Assembly: GCA_013400155.1 (NCBI GenBank)
Contig: VXBM01000023.1
Location: 1,929,929-1,993,928, forward strand
Length of the DNA stretch: 64,000 nt
Direction: 5' to 3'
From: Helopsaltes ochotensis
Taxonomy: Eukaryota > Chordata > Aves > Passeriformes > Locustellidae
Part shown: piece by piece, positions 1 through 10,800 of the stretch
Layout of the letters: every line of letters begins with the position of its first letter
How positions within the stretch are numbered: the first letter of the stretch is position 1
The notes under the pieces: model-generated
Told to the model about the DNA's origin: nothing
Databases searched by the model: none
The model's input: the letters and a program-made list of their open reading frames with translations, nothing else
Made by a program: the position numbers and the translations under genes

Positions 1-1370
1 ATATTTAAATCCAAGGGTTCCAAAGACACAGAAGTCCCCAGGGGAACAGAAAAATCACTTCTGAGTGATTGCCATTTTACCTGGATCTGTTGGTCACTTC
101 TACTCTTTTGGAGTATCAATTTGCCTGTAGAGCATGTGCCCCTTGGTTTACTGAAGGGTGTCCTAAGAGAGTGAAATCAAGATTGTCTTCTCTATTCTCT
201 CAAGAGTATGTTACAGCCTCCAAATCTGATCACTTAGGTTGTTGCCTATTCCTGATCCCCTTATTTCCTGGGAGCAACTTGAGAAGAGAGTGTAGGTTGG
301 CTGAATGCCTCTGGTACCAGCATCTATTGCCAGATTGTTGTTTTCTGGGATAGGACACTACAGCCAGAAGTGACCTAGTCCAGTCTTCTCAAAGTAGGAA
401 GGGCTCAGAGATTACTGGGAAACATGGATGGAAATGAGCTGATCTGCCTTGTAGGTCAGAAGGAACTGGATGCCTTCTTGTTGTCCTTTTTTTCCCACAG
501 CTGTCCAAAGTTACTAGGTACATGAGATCAGGCTAGCAGCTTGTTTACCCCACTAATTATTTTCTGCCTGACAAGAAATACTTAGGGAAAGTGTATTGCA
601 CATAGATTTGAAAAGAGTCATCTTTCTATTCAAATATGCCTTGAGCTTTCAGGACCAAAGGGGTTTCCTGAGTTGAGCAATGCAGCAAGTGCCCTGTGGT
701 TTCTGCCCCCAGGTGCATCCTGACCTCCTCCACACCTCCCGCCCTCTGCGATACCCCACAGCGAGCTCCATCTCAGGCTGAGAGGACTCCTTTAGCATCC
801 TGGGAGAGTGCTGAAGGCCGCACAGCTCTGCCCTCCAGAAACTGGTGGGACTCTGCTGTGGTGCTTTCACAGTGTCACCTCCCTGTGAGGGGAGCACCCT
901 TCTTTGCTGCCTTCATTCCCCTTGCGTCGCTGCAAGCAGAAGAGCTGTGGGGAACAGGGGCTCCTCACCTGGTTGTTTCCTCTCTCCAAGTCTGAGAGAA
1001 ACCAACCATCCATTCCCACCCAACCTCAATAACTGAGTTGTGACTTTATTAGGAATACTGTTTTCCAGAGCCTTGGGTTTTTTCTTTCTTTGTTTGCTTC
1101 TCATGCTTTGTTTCTGGTGCCTTGTACTTAGAATGAAACAATGCTCACAGAGCTCTGTCTTTTCCATCCCCTAGCTCCTTGAAGTGGTACCAGATTTGTA
1201 CCACAGCAGCCTCCTGGCTGGTACTTCTTGGCATTACTGATGTCTCTCACTCCCTCTCACTCCAGCCTACTTCAGGCACAGCTCAATTATTAGTTCTCAA
1301 GGCACAGGGTTGGGATGTGTCTTCATTTCCACTGTGGAGGGAACAGCCTGTAGTAGCACTGTCAAGCAAG
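1..1370. other. Unique non-coding sequence, no gene recognised
   Basis: Open frames here are short and overlap on both strands, and none has a recognisable domain or convincing exon boundaries. No interspersed repeat was recognised either. Confidence 0.6.
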
Positions 1371-1502
1371 CAACAAACAAACAAACAAACAAAACCCCCA
1401 AACCAAAAAACAACAAAACCCCAACAAACAAACAAACAACAACAAACAAACCAAACAACAACAACAACAAAACCAAAAACCAAAACAAAACAAACCAAAA
1501 AA
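1371..1502. repeat. C/A-only low-complexity tract, (CAAA)n/(CAA)n-like
   Basis: About 132 consecutive bases contain only C and A on the plus strand. They are built from interspersed CAAA, CAA, CCAAA and CAAAA units. The tract starts just after the last G of a CAAGCAAG lead-in and stops at the first G of AAGGAGCAGG. Several frames stay open through it only because the repeat cannot spell a stop codon in those phases. The Lys/Thr/Gln/Asn-rich translations are therefore artefacts of composition. Confidence 0.93.
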
Positions 1503-2585
1503 GGAGCAGGAAAACTACAGGTAAAATATTTTAAAGCATATGAATAATAGAATGGAGAAATCTTTTGGAGCAGGAGGCAGCTTCTCAATCAGACTGAATT
1601 ATACTTATACAGCATTTTATTACTAAAAGCTTGTACAGACTAGCTGATACAGGCAGACCAAGGAAATGGCTCAGATTCAGACCTTCAGGATGGATTCACG
1701 ACCAACATTTGTCCAAGCAGGTAGATAGGAGACATTTGTCAAGGCTTCAGTGGATTTTGAATAAGGCATTTCATAAAGGTATTACTGAACCCTGAGCAGA
1801 AATGGGAGCCGTGGTCTTCCCTGGTCCCATGAAGAAGCTCTTAGTTGTGTGAGCTGAGGATGTATTGATAGTTTTAAGGGTATCCTTCTCCCCTGGCCAC
1901 CTACCCTCTTTGAACAACACCAAGTGTTTTCTGCAGTGCAGCCACAATGTTCACTCTCAGCTGATGAAAATTCGTGTGAAAAGGTATGCATTTTGTTTTG
2001 TCTTTTTTTTAAATTTCCCTCCATTTTTGATTTTCTGCATGTTGCTTGGCCTGGGTGCTGTCTGGCTTACAGACTGAGTAATGCTGCTCCAGATTATGGA
2101 GGATTCTGGAGAGATGTTCCCATTTATTGCCCTATTGTCCCCGGGATGAAGGAAGTGGGTTTTACTGATGAGTGCACTTAAAAGAGTCCGTGTGTTTAGA
2201 ACAAGTTGCACATCCAGCTACACTAAAATAGAACTTAGAGAATATTTTCTCCTCCTAGAAGCCCTTAGTCCCTGTTTCAAGGTATAGTTTATATTTTTAA
2301 GTTTTCTTTCCAAGAAATGAGTGAGCTTTAAACCACCTTTGCAACTTACAGCTGAAATTGTGCTTCTGCAATGCAACCTGGCTTTTACTCCCCTCCAGGT
2401 TTTCATCACAGTCTTTTGGATAGAAATTAGAGTGTACAGCTCCTAGGCTTTCAACACATTAACTCCAAGGAAAGTAGATGCAGGCACCCACGTGCTGAAG
2501 ACTGGCTGCAGAGCTCTGGGAACACCAAAGAGTAAGGCAGAAATGTGACTGAATGCAGCCCATAGCACAGTGGAACTTGACTGGC
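1503..2585. other. Unique non-coding sequence
   Basis: Short overlapping frames only. I see no known repeat family, RNA gene or convincing exon. The ground is moderately AT-rich with short T runs near 2005-2030. Confidence 0.55.
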
Positions 2586-2595
2586 TTATCTATCA

Positions 2596-2653
<58 letters not shown>

Positions 2654-2690
2654 ATCTATATCTATCATCTATATAATCTACATATCTATG
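2586..2690. repeat. (TATC)n tetranucleotide microsatellite
   Basis: The core at about 2595-2652 is a nearly uninterrupted run of TATC units. It decays at its 3' side into TATATC, ATCATC and ATATAATC variants. The pure core suggests a locus prone to length change by replication slippage. It would make a typical polymorphic marker. Confidence 0.96.
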
Positions 2691-4639
2691 CATCAATATA
2701 CCTGTGAGTGTATTTATAATGACTAGAGATGACAGTAAAGCACATACATGTGAGAGTATTTTAGGCAACAAAGAGGCTAATTTGCTAAACCAGATACTCT
2801 TGTGTACAGGCAGGAGCTCCTTGCCTCAGACATCTCCTGCTTTCCTGTCACTCTCACATACCGAGAAACACAAGTTATAAACAAGTTCTGTTGCTACGGC
2901 TCATGCTTCCTTCTCCCTCTGGAGTGATCCATGCTCTTTGACATGGTTCCAATTGCCCTCCTGCCTCTGGCTCCCCTGGCACTTGGAGCAGTCTGTCAAG
3001 GTCACCTCCCTGCTGCCGGGCCAGACAGTGTGAGTGCTTGCAGCAGTCCTCCTCATTCTGCGCATGCTGACCATCCCCTGGCAGGTCAGGCATCCGCCAA
3101 GCCAAGAAGATCTTAGCTCAGCTGAGCCGCTCTTTCTCTGTCTGGATTCCTCCTGTGTCTCTCATTTCTGGTCTCCTTCCTCCTCTCTTCCTCTGGCCGA
3201 GATGCCCCCTAGTCTGCCTAGGAACAGCAGAAGGTGCATTGCTGTTGGTCAAATATAAACCCAGAGCTGTTTCCAGGAGGCACTCTCCACTGCATGCTCT
3301 TGGAAGCAGCACTTCACGGTGTGCTGCCCTGTACTTGCTCAAGCAGTGCTGAGGAGAAGACCAGTGCTCGAGCAATTTTAGCAGTACCAGTCATAGACAC
3401 TATAAGGTGCTCTTTGCTTTGCCACATTCTGTTGCCAAAAGTTGATTTCAGCTGTGGGCAACGTGTCAGCATTTATCCTGCTTGACTGAAAAACTGAGCT
3501 TAGAGAACATTGTCTCTGATTACAGACAATTACATATTGTTGCTTTGGTTTGGTTTTTCAAACTGCCTTTTGGCTCCCACAGCGAGTTTTGAAGGGGCCA
3601 GTACCAGCTTTCATTGGACCTACAGATATGGGCAGGAAAAACAGGACAGCGTTCGGGCACCCCTCAGGAGGACATATATGAACAAAAGTTCACTTGTTTT
3701 TCTCCACCCATAACATCTGATCCAGTAAAAGCTGTTGTTCTCCCCATGTCTCCTCCCTCAATTATGTCCAAAACCTACCACTACACCACAAGAGTTCCCA
3801 ATTCCCAAGAGATACCCAAAGCCTGCAGTGCCAGAGCAAGTCACTTACCCTTTTGCAGGATTGCTGGATCTGACATGGGTTTCAGCAGGACACCTTGCAC
3901 ACAGCCTCACAGCTGGCCTGGGGAGAGGTTTCACAGGATGAAGGAGCACTTGGAGAAATAGCAATAAACTAGGAGCCCACATCCACCTTATCCACACACG
4001 GAATCAAGCCACCTCAAAGTCTGTGTACTGATGCTGCTCTTCCCTACCCTGGGCTGATAAAAAGCATATAAAAACACATAAGGATAATACTACCTTTTGC
4101 ATTGGTCTTGCTTTGGCTTGATGTCTCTCCTGGTTTGGTTGTTTCTGGGGAACTTACAAACATTCCCATACCACAAAAAGACTGGATAGAACCACCTGTA
4201 CAAATCTATCCCTGACTCCTAAGTGTGCTCTTGAAAGGTCAGCTGCCAAGGAATGAAAGGTGATGGGATAAAGCTCTGCCAGAGGCCTCTCTACCCTTCT
4301 GTTCTGAATCAATCATCACCTCTTGGTTAAATCAACCACTTTTGGTGGTACCTCTAAAACCCCTCCGCACACCAAGGTACACTGTCCTCTATACTTCTGA
4401 CCCTGTAAGTGTCCTGTTTCAGCACAGCCTTCCATCTGTATGGGCAACAACACCTTGCCAAGGTTGGTCACCAAGCCATGACCCTCTCCCCTTATGTCAA
4501 CTGCTTGTTTCTACACCAAGACACGTAAATGGTTCAACCGTGCGTGTACTGGCAGAGACAGTCTGGAGCTGCCTCTGTCCGTACAGACTCCAGAAGCCCA
4601 TGGGGCAGGGCACATGAGCATGGACATGATGGGAAAGGA
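2691..4639. other. Unique non-coding sequence
   Basis: Several open frames of 60-115 codons overlap one another on both strands. None has a recognisable domain, a signal peptide with a plausible mature protein, or flanking splice sites that join into a model. No repeat family was recognised. Confidence 0.55.
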
Positions 4640-4810
4640 AGAGGGCTGCTCTGTCCGTGGCCCCGAGCCGGCAGGCCGCTCACAGCACTGTGCTGCACCA
4701 AGCAGGCAGAAACACGGCGCCCTTCACTCCTCACTGCCCGGAGCCATCCTCACCGCCCCGCTGACTCAGCCACCCTCCCGACGCCGCCTGCCCAGGGGTG
4801 CCCAGCCATG
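4640..4810. promoter_or_regulatory. Small CpG-rich patch with an AP-1/MAF-like site
   Basis: This stretch has about a dozen CpG dinucleotides in roughly 170 bases, against a CpG-poor background. It holds GCTGACTCAGCC at 4760-4771, which closely resembles the palindromic AP-1/MAF recognition element with a TGACTCAGC core. It is too short to be a classic CpG island, and no transcription unit can be tied to it. It may be a small enhancer or simply GC-rich unique sequence. Function is an inference. Confidence 0.22.
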
Positions 4811-6769
4811 GCCGCACATCAAACCATGCAAAAAGCTGCTTTGGTGTGTATGGCTCTGTACACTGCCTGGGCTCGGAGCCCTCTGGGCAGCTGAGGCTCC
4901 CCAGCACCGCTGCTATTCAGGTCTCCTGTGAGAAGGGGCGAGGCAGGGGGTGAGGCCTTGGACCCCATGAACTGCATCCCAGCCTGCGCATCAGGCTGCA
5001 CTTCTTGCTCTTTCATGTCCATCCCAAGTACAGCATCCTTCCCACTAAATTATAATGTAGTAGGAGAGGACGTGACCAATTTAAAAGAAATATAAATTTA
5101 CATTTGACGTTTATGCCCGAATTGCACTCTTGTTACAGAATTGGCTCAGTGACTCTCAGTGCAGAGCTGGTCTTTGAGTTTGTATTTTCCAGTTTCACTT
5201 GTTAAGTTGAAAAGAAAGATAGTGAAATTTCTCTATCTATTTTTTTTTATTTAGAAGGCAGATAAAATGCTCCAGACTATCTGTATCCATTTCTCCTACT
5301 GAAGTCAAAAGGTTTTTCTGGTTTTTCACAGTTCATACTCCCTAACTATCAAGTGAGGAGGAAATTGTTCCCCACTGGTGATCATTTTTTGCATTGCCTT
5401 GAAGTGAGCGTGGAGCCAGGCAAGGTGTAGGAAGTCTTCAGTGATTCTCCTGAGAGTTTTTCCCTACCTTAGAGAGCCCTTTCTGTTTGTGAGCAAGACA
5501 ACAAGCCCTGCAGCCTCCTCTCCAAAACACCTCAGAAAACATGCTTAGAACTCTCTTTCGGAAAGGGAAAATTTGCATCCTTTGTGGACTTTCATTTTTG
5601 TCAATCACACCATTCATTATTTGAGCAAATACAAAAAATAGCTCTCCCACCAGCAAACCTGTTTGTTTTTTTCCAAACGCTCAGCTTAAAATAAGCAAAA
5701 CAATATGCAGGGTTTTTATTGTAAGAAAAATATATAGCTCAAAGGTTGAGGCTCTTTGTTAAGAAGAGTTTTTAAAAAAGGATGGTTAAAAAGGTACAAA
5801 AATAGATTTTTATAATTGGAAGTGCCTGCAAGAGCCTAAGTATAGCAGGTTTTATTACATCTCCACTACCAGGTACTTAGGTGCTTCTCAGAACCTGCCA
5901 TTAGCCAGGTCTGTTGAACAAGGCACACAGTTATTTTTTTTATGAAAATGCTGGCACAAGTTCACATGCAAGGAAGGTGCTGAGCCTTTGATCCCGAGCA
6001 CCAGGCAGATCCTTGAAAATGTCACAGAATGATTCATGTGCCCAAGAAAAGGGAGATCTGTTGAAGAAAAGCAGGTGTGAGGCTGTCTCTTGCCAGGCTT
6101 TGGCCGGTGGAGTGGAGCCATAAGGCTGGGGGTGCTGGGAAAAGAGCTCAGCAGAGTGGGATGCTCAGCTGCTGCTGTGGGGCAGTGATCAGCTAGCCAA
6201 AACTCGCCCAGCCTTGGCACTGACTTCCCCCTTCATCCAACAAACAGGACGTATTTCCCTTTAGATGAGTGAGCCTCATTTTGAGAGGAGACTGGGTGAT
6301 TCAGGACAGAAATAGTCCACATGTAGAGCATGGAAAAAGGAGGAAGAAAAGACAGCTTCTTTGATTTGGCAGTTTTAGCATGGCTGGTGTGTTTGAATAG
6401 GTGGTAGTGTGTCAGAATAGAAAGGATGACAGTGTGTCACCATGCAGAAATACTTTGGGCCCAAAACATAAAGGCTAACTTTCTCAAAGAAGGGTCTAAA
6501 GTTAGGAACCTAAATCTGTCCAGGAGCACCATTAGACTGCCTTACAAAGCCTAGAGAGCCTCAGTGCTTGTGGAGAACCAAGACACTGATGTAAGAGACT
6601 GGAAATTTCTGCTCCTACTTGGGTGTTTAATCCTGCTGGGGGCTTTCGCCTAAAATTCCACCACCACTACCTGTGTTTGAGCATCCAGATAGGATGAGGC
6701 TTAGCTGAGAGCAAAGTAAAGTAGAGCTTGGTTTTGCTTTGAAGAGACACTGCTTCTAAATCTGCCTCT
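4811..6769. other. Unique non-coding sequence
   Basis: AT-rich around 5040-5270 and 5640-5830. No recognisable exon, RNA gene or repeat family. The 110-codon minus-strand frame at 5888-6220 has no domain that I recognise. Confidence 0.55.
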
Positions 6770-6960
6770 TTGGGGCGGAGGCTGCCTGGAGTATAAATCA
6801 ATGGCCACACTGCATATGCATGTTGTAAATAAGCATTGGAGAGCCTCCAAGGCAGCCAGCTTCCTGGCTGAGGCGCCGAGAGTTGAACCCAGCCTCTCCG
6901 AAGTCTAAAGCGTGAGATAAGATAGCTTGGGTTAAAAAGCTAACCATCTGTAGCTAGGGG
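6770..6960 (-). other. Possible conserved element with a tRNA-SINE-like segment
   Basis: On the minus strand near 6858-6893 there is a T-arm-like segment. A 5-bp stem (CTGGG with CTCGG, including G-T pairs) encloses TTCAACT, it is preceded by a GGAGAGG run, and it is followed by a CAGCCA end. The B-box-like core GGTTCAACTC resembles tRNA genes and the heads of tRNA-derived SINEs such as MIR/CORE-SINEs. A convincing acceptor stem and A box are missing, so it is not a tRNA gene. The neighbouring plus-strand part has a TATGCAT octamer-like stretch and TATAAATCAATGG. It may be an old SINE relic kept as a conserved element, or a coincidence. Confidence 0.2.
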
Positions 6961-7800
6961 CTGCAGTGACCCGTAGCTGCTCTGATTTGGCCATGCAGGC
7001 TTAGCAACAATTTCCTCACTGGTTTTGGGGACATCTGTGTCTTTAAGAGGCTCCAGCCTGAACCAGTTGAAAATAGGGTTGAAAATGCCAGACCTCTGAC
7101 AAATTACCTGAACACCTCTGAGTCTTTTTTTGCAGGCAGCTCGACTGTCACCGACAAAACACTTAAAATTAGCTCCCAGGACCGCAGAGATGTCCCTGTA
7201 GGCAGAGGAGGGAACATCATGGGCACCGAGCTTTCTGCAGAAGCTGGGTTTGGAGAACACCACCAGCCCTGCTGCGGGGTTCATGGCTCCCTTGGGCCCC
7301 CTCTTTTGTTTATTTATGCTGCATCAAGCTGGATGTACAGCACAGTCCAAGGAGCTTCACACAGGTCAGTCTGCTCCTTGGGGCAGCTCTAGTGGAGGAC
7401 AGCATGAGGGAAAATGATGCAACAGTGTACAAATAAAGGAAATGAAAAAAACCCCAGAAACAATGTCAGAAACCCCACAACCAAAATCTGAAGCTCAGTT
7501 CTGTAATTTTGCCCTCTAAATGTATCTGTATTTAACATTGTTAAAGACCAAAGCGTGTTTCCAGACTGCTAAGAATTGCAGAGCTGTCCTAGTCCTCTGT
7601 CTGGGACTTGCCACTGCAAAAGGAGAGCATTTCTCCCCTTATGATCTCATGACTGCTTAGCCCACAGTGAAGCCACCATAAAACATCCCCTCCAGGCTGG
7701 GGAGTTAAATATATTACCTTTCTCCAACTTTCCTGCCATGCTTTGCAAGGGCCATGCTCAGCGCCCACTGCTTCTTGCTGGATGGACACTCCCACATCTT
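6961..7800. other. Unique non-coding sequence
   Basis: A 114-codon minus-strand frame (6940-7284) crosses into this stretch but has no recognisable domain, and I see no splice sites that rescue it. Nothing else stands out before the inverted repeat that follows. Confidence 0.5.
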
Positions 7801-7865
7801 CCTGAACTCCAGTGGGATTTCCTCTGGGAGTTCCAGGACCAGAGGAAATCCCACTGGAATTCAGG
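7801..7865. repeat. Near-perfect inverted repeat (27-bp arms, 11-nt loop)
   Basis: The left arm is 7801-7827 and the right arm 7839-7865, separated by an 11-nt loop (GAGTTCCAGGA). The arms are reverse complements at 26 of 27 positions. The single exception, C opposite A on the plus strand, becomes a G-U pair in a minus-strand RNA, so a minus-strand transcript could fold into an unbroken stem. The complementarity stops abruptly outside the arms. The hairpin has about the length of a pre-miRNA but is more perfectly paired than typical animal miRNA precursors. A hairpin made by a local template switch or a foldback is an equally good explanation. No related copy was noticed elsewhere in the window. 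Confidence 0.93.
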
Positions 7866-10800
7866 CACACCTGCGAGGTGTTCAGCAAGGAGTGGGAAAG
7901 GCCAGCCCAGGGGCTGTCAGAGCCACATTTGGGCCTGGGATGCAGAGCTGAAGGGCACCATCTCTGCCAGCTGGGAAGGGCTCAAGGAGGAGCAAGTGCT
8001 GGCGCCGCTCGCCGGGCCCTGGCTGTGAGCGGCAGACGTCTGTGGCCACTGGATGCCTCTTAACATATTCCAGTGCCCTCAAGACAAGGTAAATTGGTGG
8101 TTGAGGCAAAATTCAGTTTTGTGTGCAGTTATACTGCCCTCCCTGAATTCTTGGTCAACCAATTTTTATTTGTTTGTGTTACATACTCATTTCCCTTCCC
8201 ACTTTAAAGGCCATTTTATGCTGGCAGAAGGTGCCATGCTGGCAGCTCTGGTTGAGCCAAGAGTTAAATTTAAGCCCTAAGACAGGTAGAATATTAGCAG
8301 TGGCTCTTTTTGTCTCTTATCCACCCTGATGGTGGCCCCAGGCTCTGTCCTTCCCAAGCCAGCCCAGAGGGAGCCCATCCAAGTGGCCGTTTGCCCTGAA
8401 GCTTGTCTGCCAGCATCCACACCAGGCAGAGGCAGCAGGAGAGCTTGCCTCACTGGGGGCAGCTGCCTACCAGGGTCCAGCAAGGTGGGGAACCTGGTCC
8501 TGCCAGGACACAAACTGAGTGCAAAGAGCAATACACAGTATTGAACTCCGTATTTCTCCAAATATTGACCAAGTCCCCCAGGTACTGGTGTCCTTCCTGC
8601 CCCATAGACCATCCAGAAACCCTGACTGTAGGCAGAGATATGTCTTTTCATCTCTCATGTAGAGAGACTCAGGTGCTGAAGTTTCTGTGAACTTTTCAAC
8701 AGCTTTTCTACTTTTTTTGATTTAGCCATTGCTACCGCAACTTCACCCATTCACATTAATTACACTGACATGAGAAATTCAGCCTGCTAAACAAGGGGTG
8801 ATGCCTGGGATTCACAAATGGCTGTGTACTGGTGTTTCTCTTCTCTACACTACATTTTTTTTGTTTTCACATTTTTTGAGTATGCCTTTTCCCGGTGTTC
8901 TGGTTCAGCATAAAACCTTCTAGGACCTTGCCTGCATCTATTAATTAAGCTTCTCTCTCAGGCTACATCCATCCATGACTTTGCACTCTGCCCAGGCACT
9001 GAGCAAGCATGCTCAAGATCTCTCTGTGTGCAGAGTTGAGTGGAAGTTGCTTTAAAGGAATTATCACCTTGAAAAACCCAAGCTTGGGTTACTTTAGGGT
9101 CAGTGCTATCCTGTGGTGCCTGATCAGTTCAGAGTTCAGACAGTGTATCAGTATCTGGCTGCAAAATACCTCATAGACATGCCCATAGCCCCAGGACTAA
9201 CGTAAGAATGGTCATTTGCCTAACTCCTTTACACCTTTTTTTTTCTCTGACAGAGTTTTGCCAGTAAGGTTTGACAATCCCATAATAAATCATTTGAATC
9301 AGTTTAGCTACAAGTTTGCTGCCTCATTTGGAGGCATTCTGGCAGACCGACAAGGTCCAGCTTCCCCTAGTGAAGACTGGGTTCTTTGGAACCCAACCTG
9401 TTGCAATCACTTAGACAAATAATAGTTCTGGTTTTCATTAATTGCCTGTTGACCCCACGGCCTTTATACATGACATAATCATCTAGTTCCCACAGTTCAT
9501 CTCCTGCACTGCACTCCCCTGCTGTTGCTTGAAAGCAGCCAGCAGGTAAAGGCATTTTCATATCTTCAGCCCCCTTGCTCCCCAGCTGGCTCCCCACACA
9601 CAGACTCAGAGATCCCAGGTCCCTGCTCCCATCAAGAGCTGACAAAGTGCTCACATTTTTGAAATCACTTGTAACCCAAATGGAGAATGTGAGCTCTTCT
9701 GGAAGCCCTGGCGAGTGTGGGAGAGGGGAATGCTGTTCATTGTGGTACTGGTGAAGGAAAGCACAAGCAGTCTTGGACCATTCCCAGCTGCTTGCCGGAG
9801 GCAGGATGGAAACTTGCCACGGAAGCACTGACACCTCCTTGGGGTTAAACAAGGTTGTGCGTCGCCCTCGGAGCTGTGCTCTGCTAGGTGCTATTGATAG
9901 GAGCTCAGCCACTAATTTGCTCCAGAGTGGTTCAGACATTTCGGCCTAGCCCCTGGTAAAATATTTACTATGCCTTCTTATCACTTCCAGAAGCTTTAGT
10001 CAGAGCGAACTGATGCATTAATTCCTTGGGGATCTAACTCGACTTTTTTTCTGCAAGGTCCTGGAACATATCCAACATCATTAAGAAAAAAAGCCTTCCT
10101 TTCTCAGTCACTTCTTTTAGGCAGAATTTCACCTGAAACCAGGACTCCATCTGGCACTGGGATGGCTGCACGCAGACTCTCTCCTGATGATGGCTGCAAC
10201 TGTTGCTTTCAATGCAGGCAAAAGTATCCCCTAATGAGCTAATTATCACATCTCCAGGGGCGGTAAAATAATTAATGAGCTTAAGCAGAGGAAAGGAAGA
10301 GCCAAGTTAGGGCCTGGGGATTGCTTTCTGATGCTAAAGGTGCGAGGCAGCAGCACACAGTGCCCAGGAAGACCACAGGATATATTTAAGGGGAGAGGAT
10401 GCACATAGCTGTACAGGGCAGGTGAGCCTGAGCTGCAGGGCTCAGTAGCACTGGGTGTGCTTTCAGCTTCCTGATTTGCTGTGGTGCTGCCCTCCTGCAC
10501 CCCACTCTTACCACAACCACTTTCCACCAGTTTATTTCTTCCCATTATCCCTTCTAACATGTTCTGTTTGTCCCTTTTAAATTTACGTGTTTTGGTCTTT
10601 ATGGTACCTCTTGCTGGAGGCATGTCTGTGTTTTGCCCATCTGTTCTTGTTCTTCATATCCTTCTATGCCAGGATGGAGAGATTCTTGTGGTGCAGCTGA
10701 AAATGGGGTTTTTTGTTAGTGCTTCCAAAGCTTTATTACTTCTCTCCTGTAATTTCAGCTTGACACTCCAAAGGGTTCAGCAAGGTGCTATCGATGCTGG

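Noticed and set aside
1179..1547. Lys/Thr/Gln/Asn-rich frames of 74-122 codons across the C/A tract
   Set aside because: The frames are open because a C/A-only tract cannot encode stops in those phases. The composition is the repeat's, not a protein's.
2586..2690. CRISPR-like or satellite array
   Set aside because: It is a plain tetranucleotide microsatellite. No spaced direct repeats occur anywhere in the window, and the organism is a vertebrate.
6858..6893. tRNA gene on the minus strand
   Set aside because: The T arm and B-box-like core look right, but no matching 5' acceptor stem, D arm or A box was found. A genomically encoded CCA is also not expected in a vertebrate tRNA gene.
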